Positions 56,501-64,000 of a DNA stretch of 64,000 nucleotides are shown here, one piece after another (within the stretch, counting starts at the first letter, position 1; each line of letters begins with the position of its first letter). Source of the DNA: Mortierella sp. BCC40632 (Eukaryota > Mortierellomycota > Mortierellomycetes > Mortierellales > Mortierellaceae); assembly GCA_011634665.1 (NCBI GenBank), contig WAEK01000006.1, positions 1,682,501-1,746,500 of the forward strand, in the 5' to 3' direction. Under the pieces are notes generated by a model. The model ran no database searches and had not been told where the DNA came from. It worked only from the letters and a program-made list of their open reading frames with translations. Both the position numbers and the translations under genes were made by a program.

Positions 56501-58894
56501 CAAAGAATTTAGCCATACCTTGAGCAATGATTCATAAACTCGCATGGGAATCGAACTTGAGCGGCCATTGTCGCTCTGGACAATTTGGTTCAAAGCAGAG
56601 GTCAGGGTCGTACCGATGTCCATATTCCAGTAATCCCAAGTTCCGAAGAGAGGGTCGTTTGAGGACGAGCCAAGCGTTCTAACATAATAATTGAGTTTTG
56701 CCTATGTTAGAATTTTTCAGAATGTAGAAATATATATTAAAAAACGCAAGTCGTTGACTATCCCATACCTGGAGAGTTGGTAAAGGTGATCTCGCAACCT
56801 TAACCGAATGGAAAGAGTCGATTTTGAAAAGAGCGAAAGGAACACATCAAAACACCGTCTTATTTTTTCAAGTGTTGTCCATCCCGGGTTGACTTGAAAT
56901 CTCTTGGTATATCTCTTCAAAGTTTCGCAAAAAACCCAGTGTAGACTGCATTCGTGTATCAAATCCGAAAACGCTTCGTCCTGGGCCCTATAGCAAAGAG
57001 AAGGATTTATAAAAAGTTCTCTATTAGAAGAACCATCCTATGGAATACGCAGCTCTGATTACTTTTCGATCTTGCACTCAAATAACTTACGAGTTAAAAA
57101 TCACAAGGAACTGGAGTTTCAGCTTGACGCATGACTGCCACCCAGGGGCCCGTTTGGCAATAGTTGATTCCACCCATCTTACATGGGTGTCTGCCTGGCT
57201 CCTTTCCGACCCAGAGCGATTGCAGTCAGATTCCAATAGGGGCCAAACTTTGGAAAGGCGTGCTATATTCTTGGGGGGAACTTCAGGAACCTGTTGGTGC
57301 AACCTGACAGTGTTGCAAATCGAGACGAACGAACGCAGATGGCCAGTCATATGAGAATCTAGAGCACAGGCAGTGCGGGTGTGATCCTTTTGACTGAATT
57401 TGCAATCCAGTGAACTCTTGCTTTGTTTTTGGTCTTGGGCTATACTAGAAAGATCATCCCAAAGCAATCGTGAATCGTGAGTATTACCGTAATCAAAACA
57501 CTATTGTCCAATCCATCCAAGGAGAGAAAAGAGGATGAAAGACTAAAGAACATACCATTGACTTAACCTCTCCATCCTTGAAACACGCATGGGGCTTTGA
57601 ACTTTTTTTCGATATTTAAGATATTCAGTTATAAGGGAAGTGAGCGATTCCATCGGCTCCTTGGCACCTCCAAGACTATCCCAAAGCTGCACGCCATCCA
57701 TACATGATTGTAGGTGACTTGACCACTGCGTAGACTCTGCCTCATTTCTAAAGTCTGTTGGGCTACTTTTGACAAGTATCTGAATTGCTTTGAATACCAG
57801 CTCTCGAACTGGCATGAAGACTTTGGTGGTATTTTTTCGCATGAGGCTATCGACTTGCTCCAGAGTTCTGATCAATCGTCGTACTAGTCCTTGGAGCAAA
57901 ATTTGCAGCTGTACTCGAAGAAGGCGTCGACAATGTTGGCTGATTTGCAATGAATCTATCCATAGGTCCCTCCATGGTGACTGGATCGCTTTTGGATTTT
58001 TGTCCGACATCGGTTCCTGGATCGACTCAGAGTTGCATGGCGGAAAAGAGTCGGGAACAAGCATTCGATCGACCGTCCAATAAAACAAGCTGATTAACAA
58101 CTCGGACGTCAATTCACTAGAGTTGAGAAGTTGGGAGAGTAGCGATTGTTGCTGCGTTGTCGAACGAATGCTTGTTAAATCCACGAGCAAATAATCCTGC
58201 ATACCGAGTCCCTGCACAAGAGTAAGATAACCGTTTGTGTCCAGTTTCCATTGCAGACTGAGCTCAAGGAACTCGTCCGAGCATCTGCCTAGATTGAGGT
58301 TTTAATAAATGAGTAATGGTTTGAGCTTAACGGGATGACATGCGAATAATATCTTAAGTTCTGTTTATCAGCAGAGTCAGTGTTCAGAGGCACTTACGAG
58401 AAGACCATGCATCGAAAATAAACCCATGGATCAGAGAGATCTTGGAGTGCCGATCGAGCCCCAATCTCTTGTCATCACGTTCAAAGAGCCTCTTCAGACG
58501 GGCTAACAGTATCCGTGATGCCCTGAATAGGACCGAGAAAAGTTAGTCAAGCAAAAAAAAAAAAAAAAAAGAAAGACAAATTAGCTCCGGATCAAAACAA
58601 CGTGTACTATTTGCTGGAACCAAATTGCTAGGTCATCCGGGCTGTGTCCCCACAGTGCGTACTTTGCAATATCCTTTGCACTTCCACCCTCTCCATAGCA
58701 TGCCAGAATTGCAGCCTCGAGGTCGACCTAGGATAGCACAACAATGTTATTTTTCAAAGACGCAGCAGGGTTAGTCTAATAAAAAGTCTTGGGAAGGGAA
58801 GTTTTCCTCCAATGAGAGTAAGAGCGGGTACATTTCACTCTACCTTAAGGCGAAGGGATGAACTTCCTGCTCTTGAAAGGTGTGTCAATGCCAT
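53563..58894 (-). CDS. Large uncharacterised helical protein, about 10 exons, roughly 1500 aa
   Basis: Starts MALTHLSRAG at 58894 (exon 58894-58844). Coding blocks follow near 58730-58640, 58525-58392, 58290-57560, 57467-57090, 56990-56765, 56685-56520, 56413-55260, 55200-54678 and 54587-53563; I did not fix every junction. The sequence is almost all amphipathic helix with Leu-rich repeats of no fixed length, as in large scaffold subunits. The C-terminal exon adds a disordered stretch with a strong basic patch (VPKKRKVGPT, KVSKKKSRRQ, nuclear localisation signals) and ends with a helical LNCLLVALSFLPEQER tail. I recognise no family. A nuclear scaffold such as a Mediator- or Integrator-like subunit is only a guess. 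It converges on the tRNA methyltransferase gene with 87 bp between stops. Confidence 0.7.
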
Positions 58895-59125
58895 TGCATT
58901 CCGAGAATGTGTGTGAGAGAGAGAAAGAGGGAAAAAGAAAGAATGGTGGCATCCAACGAGGCGCGCGTCCTGACCAAAACCTACGAGATGCTCAACATGC
59001 TTGCCGCTGCTGATCTTTAAACTCTAAGGTAGCAGTCACTTTCCTGGAGGAGGGGGGCCCGAAAACAGAACCGGAGCTTGTGTTCTTCCACCACAAAAAC
59101 AACATCCGAACAGAACTTCTCAACC

Positions 59126-59476
59126 ATGCCTTCGAGCTGCAAGGAGATCCGCGCGGAATTGGCAGAATGCATTCTAAAGTCTGACTGTGTCCTCCGGGAT
59201 GGACTCTCTGCAAAGGAATGTCTTCGCTCCGAGAATGAATACAGAGTTCCGCCAGAGTGTGCAGCAATAAAGAAGAGTTTTTTCGAATGCCGTCGAGGAA
59301 TGGTAAGTTTTGGAGTGGACATAAAGATAGGTCTTCTTCACAGGAGGAACCTTTTGCTTGTCAGGATAGTAGCGCTAGAAAATTGGTCTGCCCCTCCATG
59401 AATAACATTTTTTTTTCTTTATTATGCTCTACTCTAGTTGGATATGAGAACCAGATTCCGAGGCAACAAAGCATAG
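59126..59476 (+). CDS. PET191: Cytochrome c oxidase assembly factor COA5/PET191, 2 exons, 71 aa
   Basis: Exons: 59126-59302 and 59438-59476. The protein starts MPSSCKEIRAELAEC and has a twin CX9C arrangement (C5-C15 and C45-C55) with further cysteines at 21 and 32. The tail FFECRRGMLDMRTRFRGNK matches the family's end. It acts in the mitochondrial intermembrane space, imported and oxidised through Mia40, and is needed for complex IV assembly. Length agrees with animal COA5 (74 residues) rather than the longer yeast protein. The start codon is the first ATG and gives the canonical MPSSCK. It lies 231 bp from, and divergent to, the large helical-protein gene. Confidence 0.95.
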
Positions 59477-59479
59477 CAC

Positions 59480-60294
59480 TCATGGATCCGACTTCTGTGT
59501 CCTTGGAGACGCCCGAGCTGCTGCTGGCAGGCCAGGATGGACACACGGGATCAGTACAGTCATATAGTTCGAGATCCCTTCCTCAACATTTATAGAAAGC
59601 GCTGGAATAGTCTCGACGCCACCCCCCACACCATTTATCAAAGTCCCTTGCTCGGAAACAAAAAAAAAAAAAAGAGTCACCTCAACTCTCAGCGTTCGGC
59701 AACGATCCGCAATGAGCAATGCTGCCTCGTTTTGGATACCTCCTACTGGGTCTTTAATAAATACAGTCCTGGAAGTAGTTACTATGTATCGGCAATTCTT
59801 CAACAACATCGGATACTTAATGGATGAGCAATAGTCTGGTTTTCGATAGTGATCTTTTGAGCTTTCTATCCTTTTGCCCATATCTACAAAAGGAGTAGAT
59901 AGGAGAGATGTTTAGGGGAAAGGGGAGACGAATGTGTTTTCGCGGGTCGTTACTCAGGGTTTACATTCGATTTTATCAATAGGAGCCTATAGTTTCGTTG
60001 GCAGAACTTCGATAAGGTTGCGGAGCAAAAGAATTAAAAAAAGACAAAGACCATCCACTCTAATGATTTCAATTGATCAGAGATTCTGCTTACCTGATTA
60101 ACCCGGGAAGGGTGAGGAGGGAGATGGGGGTTCGGGCTACTCAAGCTACTTTTGTATTGACAAGTATGAAGAGCAAGTCTACAAGAGGTGAATCTTTTAG
60201 AGCAGATTTGGAGACGGTCTAGTACTTCAAGAGACCCTGCTACTGGTTCTCTGTAAAGTCGAGTTGCTCTATTAACCCCGACTGCCCTGCCCAT
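59480..60294 (-). CDS. Possible hypothetical gene (low support)
   Basis: A 133-codon frame (59881-59480) starting MGKRIESSKD and containing TVFIKDPVGGIQNEAALLIADRC faces COA5 with only 3 bp between stops. Upstream, a frame starting at 60294 (MGRAVGVNRA) ends in a strong donor CAG|GTAAGC at 60094, and a good acceptor lies just before 59881, but the phases do not join. I recognise no family. It may be a real gene with a different exon structure, or spurious. Confidence 0.25.
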
Positions 60295-60675
60295 ATTGAA
60301 ATGGATGTTATCGCCAGCCGAGAAGACAAGAACAGCAAAAACTGCGCCGATCAGGAGGCAGCTATAACTCGGGTGAATGGAAGGCTTTCATGTGAGTTGA
60401 CAGGCCATGGTTTGGTTTAATGCATAGCTCTGGGAAGAGTGTGGGCATTCCAAGCTGGAATAGAAGTCTCCAGGATATTCTACCTTCCTCCTCACCCTTC
60501 TAAACAAAACTCTCTCTCTTTTCGGTATTATTCAAACACAGACACCTCGGCACACACAGGGCATGTTTTCTCAACTAGGCTCGTCATTCCATCACAATAC
60601 AATCTTTGTGCTTGTTGTGGGAGTAGCAAGTCAACGGAATCATTTTATTTAATAACGCCTTCTATCTACTTTTGT
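60295..60675. other. Intergenic, no gene seen
   Basis: A 381-bp gap without coding signal. Confidence 0.45.
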
Positions 60676-60990
60676 TCATGACGAAGGTGCTGTTTGACAG
60701 CGGATCGTGTTGGACTTTCTGCCAACTGGGACAGTGGAAGTTCCACGCCTCAGTTCCAGTCGACACTCTTGGTCCGAATAAATAACACACTCGGTTCCTG
60801 GTGTGTCAATCTGGACGTGATCAACCGTCTTCCAGACTTGGTAAGGAATAAAATAGCATTCACCAAGTTGTGGCTCTCGTGTCGAGGTTCCGCCTCCATT
60901 TAAGACAAGGGTCAGCTTGACAGTCTGGGCGCTGGCTACCGAGAGAACCATGGCAAAGACGGTCGCGAGAAGAGCTGTGTATTTGAGCAT
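60676..60990 (-). CDS. Small secreted cysteine-containing protein, single exon, 104 aa
   Basis: The start at 60990 gives MLKYTALLATVFAMVLSVASA, a classical signal peptide (one Lys, an 11-residue hydrophobic core, AXA cleavage site before Q). The mature part of about 83 residues has four cysteines (GECYF, TECVIY, QECRLE, IRCQT), enough for two disulfides, and predicted beta strands. An upstream in-frame ATG at 61146 is rejected because it would bury the signal peptide. A TATA box lies about 120 nt upstream. I recognise no family; it fits the general class of small secreted fungal proteins (cell-wall, lectin-like or effector-type), with no direct evidence for any. Confidence 0.75.
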   Translation of the reverse strand: MLKYTALLATVFAMVLSVASAQTVKLTLVLNGGGTSTREPQLGECYFIPYQVWKTVDHVQIDTPGTECVIYSDQECRLELRRGTSTVPVGRKSNTIRCQTAPSS

Positions 60991-62428
60991 AGCTACTTTT
61001 TTTTTCTGTCGAGGGAGGGAAGGAGAGAGTGGGAGGTGGTGGTCTTGAATTATAGTCTGAAAGAAGGGATGGAGTGAGGAAGAATGACTTGTACTTTGTA
61101 CCCTCTGCCCTCTTTTTATAGCAGAAGGACTCCTCCCTTTTTGCATTTTGGCGCCTGGCTATGACAGAGAAGAGGCTTTGAGGCAACGCCTTAAGATGCG
61201 TACTAGTTCTTACTGCGAAGAGTGTATTTTTTTTTTTTTTCAAAAGGTAGTACAGACCAGACGCTGAGAAAACAGCGCAGCTTAGTCTATCAGTTCCTCG
61301 TATCCCCTGACCTGACATTTACTATTCTTGGCCAATCGCCCTGACAAGAAAGGGAAAGGCATTTCTCATGGCCTGTGCAGAGACCGTGCTCTCAAAAAGT
61401 TACGCCTAAAAAAAAAAAAAAAAAATGCGAGTAACGCACGATTGGATGTAAGGGGTTTCCAGGGCTGTTGTTGGGTTTTTATCGATAGGGCGACCACCTA
61501 GGCGATGAAGTGTCTAGCTCTTGAGTTGGAATAGAAAGAGTTTTACAACGAACAGATACAAGTGACCTATTCGGTCACCATTCAACTAATAGTTAACAGC
61601 GCGGAGAATCTCTCGCCTAGTTTCCTCTTGTCTTGAAGTTTCCCCATTTTAATGGCGCCAATCTTGTGGTCAGAAAGAGAGGATGTTTGTCGCACATGTG
61701 GGAACATGCAACAAACATACTAGCAAAATTCTAAAAAAAAAAAAAAAAAAATGGCAGTGCGGTAAAATTCTTTCGTCAATAGAGATAATAGGAGTCCATG
61801 AGAAAGCCCTGCTTTAGGGAGAGGAGGGAGAAGGGGGTCAGCTGTTAGTGCCTTCCAATTAAAGCATTTTTTTTTCTTTCTTTCTCGCAACAGACCATCC
61901 GGACGTTCTTGAATACCTTCAAATCCGTGACTTTCAGATCCTCCAAAGCATTTATTCAGGCTCAGGGGTGCCAATCAAGACAATTTCTGGGGCCTACCTG
62001 GAAAGGTCTCTAGTCATAACAAATTGGTAAAGAGAAATGGCATCAAAGCAAAAAAAAAAAAAAAGACAAATATAATGCTGGAGGCGATTCGCCTGTCCGG
62101 AACCAAGAAGGGTGGGGATGATCACAACTAGTAGGACGCGGATTAAAATCAAAAGTCATTTTCATTCTTTATGTCATCTTGACCCTACTCTCTCACTCTC
62201 TCAACTTCCAACCTTCTTCTCTCCCATTGTTCCGTTCTATGAATTATTAACTTTAAAGCACACACATTCACACTAGGGCGCGCGCGAAACATTTCTTTTG
62301 AGCAAATTTCTCTCTCTCTCTCCTGTGTTCTTCACTCAAAAACTTCTTAATAGAAATTGCTGAAGGCGAGTCTTTTTGCTAGAAGCTACAAGGCCCTGGA
62401 CAATCAGCCTCCTGCCCTGATTCCTTTC
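60991..62428. other. Intergenic, 1.4 kb, A runs only
   Basis: Promoter of the secreted-protein gene and 3' flank of the HDEL-protein gene. A runs at 61409-61425 and 61735-61751. No convincing gene. Confidence 0.5.
61111..61120 (-). promoter_or_regulatory. TATA box of the small secreted protein gene
   Basis: The minus strand reads GCTATAAAAAGAGG, about 120 nt before the ATG at 60990, a near-consensus TATA box in a suitable position. Confidence 0.55.
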
Positions 62429-64000
62429 TTAAAGTTCGTCATGTTCCTTTGGGGGCACTACTACAGGCTCCGTCTCTTGGTTTTCCAACGTCAGTGTAGG
62501 AGCAGCCGGCTGCTCCACCGTCTCGCTTGACTCTTGTTTATCATCACTAACATCTTGTTGATCATGCGACTCCTCCTTGACATCTTCACTCTCAGATTTT
62601 TCCAAGGGCTGAGCAAACGATTCCGTTGGGTCCTCATTCTCTATCGCTACTACAGGAACTTCCACTGGCTCTGTGCTCTCCAATACATTGGATGCCGCAG
62701 ACTCGATTACGACTTCGGGAGTAACATCAGGGACTGGTGTTGGCTCGGGAGCTGGATCGATCACATCATTATGATCGGCGATAGGTTCGTCCTGAGATAA
62801 GGGTACGGACTCTGACTCTGCAATAAGTTCAGGAGCCAGTTCAGGAGCAAGCTCGGGAACCAGCTCAGGAGCAAGCTCGGGAACCAGCTCAGGAGTAGGT
62901 TCTGGGAGAGGAATCTCCTCAGAGGCCGAAGACTCGTTCGAAGAGGGCTCTTCCAAACGGGTCTCTGACTCTTCCCTGTTTTCCGTGTGTGTCTCAGCAT
63001 CGTTGGGTTCATTCTGCTTCATCTCATTATCCAGATCTCGCATACTGTTTTTGAACGCTGCAACCCGCTCGGCAAAGTCAGTGTCTGATGGAGCCGATTC
63101 TTCAGAAGGCGAGGCATCTTCCTTGCCATCATGTTCATTAACTTCAGTCTCCTCAACTGATTGCTGATCTTCGACAGACTGGTCAGACTGAGCCTCGACA
63201 TTCTCTTTTTCGATGATCTCTTCATGGATCGGTTGAGTGAGTTCTTCAGTTTCCTCTGAGTGGCTAGGGCTGTCTACTGGTTCATTATGTTGAGCATTTT
63301 CATGAGGCTGGGTGGAATCGACAACCTTTTCTGATTCATCCACCTCGTCAACAATGGCATCCTTGACACGCTCAGCAAAGCCATCAGGGAGTCCATGGTT
63401 GTCCTGATTAAGTTTGTCCGCAATATCTTCCAAGGTACCATCATTCGTAGGTGACTCTACGGTACCATGCTCTTCCTGTTCTGTAGTGAACGATGGGTTT
63501 GGTTCATCGGCATGGATTGGTTGCCTGGAAATCTTTTCCGCTGGCATGTTGTTATTAAGCTCATCATTGCCTTGTGGGGCGCTACCCTTGGGCTTGAAAG
63601 GGTAAGGAAGGATGGATACAACCTATTGTAATGTAAAAAACATCCTTGTCAGCTCATAGCAATCAACAGAGAATGGGGTTCACTTCCAATAAACAAACAG
63701 ACAAATTACCTGATCCTTGGCAGCATCAACGTGCTTCTTTGCTGTTGCCTTGTACACTGTTCCTGCAGCCGAAAAGATGCCCTTCACCACAGGATCTGCC
63801 ACCTTGAGGTAGACACGGTGGCTCTGAGTAGCAACAGGCTTTACAAAGCGATCGACATGGGGTCCCAAATGGGCCCTATAGTGAGGCTCAACATAAGGCT
63901 TAGCCAATCCTCCAATACCATTGGTGACCTTGCAGTACATTCCTTTCACTCCTGTTGTCTCCTGGGAGCAACTGAACACAGCAGTATATCCGAGGTAGGC
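62429..64000 (-). CDS. Acidic repeat protein with C-terminal HDEL, 5' end beyond right edge
   Basis: Two exons are visible: from the window edge to 63720 and 63622-62429, joined in phase 0. The first has SCSQETTGVKGMYCKVTNGIG and a basic amphipathic region (PHVDRFVKPVATQSHRVYLKVADPVVKGI). The second is about 398 residues of very acidic, Glu/Pro/Ser-rich disordered sequence containing PELVPELAPEL tandem repeats. It ends PPKEHDEL, a canonical HDEL endoplasmic-reticulum retrieval signal bound by Erd2. If a signal peptide lies in the missing 5' part, the product is an ER-lumen protein; otherwise the ending is coincidental. No family recognised. Confidence 0.8.
62826..62900 (-). repeat. Coding 24-bp tandem repeat (PEL repeats)
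   Basis: About three 24-bp units (plus strand GCAAGCTCGGGAACCAGCTC-type) encode alternating PELV/PELA. Confidence 0.85.

Noticed and set aside
60990..61146. Upstream ATG for the small secreted protein
   Set aside because: It would place 52 polar residues before an obvious signal peptide, and the TATA box lies within that stretch.

Overview
The window is nuclear DNA from a filamentous fungus, most likely an early-diverging one (Mucoromycota/Mortierellomycota type). Evidence: genes are split by many short GT-AG introns, mostly 90-150 nt and often packed with poly(T)/poly(A) and CT runs. The protein set is eukaryotic (Sec8, Sec24, CNOT9, Ran-binding domain, PP2A methyltransferase). Two large F-box-like proteins resemble those abundant in Mortierella-type genomes, and there is an MMACHC-like cobalamin protein, which is expected in early-diverging fungi but not in Dikarya. 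The taxonomic call is inference. Exon coordinates were read by eye from splice consensus plus reading-frame phase; I checked that phases add up for every model I call complete.

Layout. 1-4.7 kb: a decayed non-LTR retrotransposon (LINE), minus strand, cut by the left edge, with its 5' end facing a tRNA-Thr(AGT) at 4819-4890 and a perfect 43-bp palindrome at 4990-5032. 5.2-10.1 kb (minus): a seven-exon FAD monooxygenase with an 11-nt micro-exon, then enolase-phosphatase E1 (methionine salvage) with a long N-terminal extension. 10.6-20.0 kb (plus): a RAD51 paralogue, CNOT9/Caf40 and a short Sec8. 20.3-25.6 kb (minus): COPII coat Sec24, tail-to-tail with Sec8. 26.7-29.1 kb: F-box-like protein. 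29.1-33.0 kb: simple-repeat-rich desert. 33.0-34.5 kb: membrane protein with a PPxY motif. 35.2-37.0 kb: accessory island with direct repeats, gene fragments and a degenerate Fanzor/TnpB-like relic. 37.4-40.6 kb: NAD-dependent glycerol-3-phosphate dehydrogenase with one 1.44-kb intron. 41.9-43.8 kb: second F-box protein. 44.3-46.6 kb: Ran-binding-domain protein. 47.1-48.2 kb: MMACHC-like protein. 49.4-51.7 kb: PP2A leucine carboxyl methyltransferase, head-to-head with a TRMT61B-like mitochondrial tRNA methyltransferase (51.85-53.5 kb). 53.6-58.9 kb: a large unrecognised helical protein, head-to-head with the COX assembly factor COA5/PET191. 60.7-61.0 kb: small secreted protein. 62.4-64 kb: an acidic repeat protein ending in HDEL, running off the right edge.

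Most of the window is ordinary housekeeping sequence. Genes cluster by neither pathway nor operon, although secretory-pathway genes (Sec8, Sec24, HDEL protein) and methyl-group metabolism genes (E1, MMACHC, LCMT1, TRMT61B) recur. The most interesting items are the Fanzor-like relic, the tRNA/LINE/palindrome arrangement, the catalytic-motif micro-exon, the MMACHC homologue and the apparently truncated Sec8.
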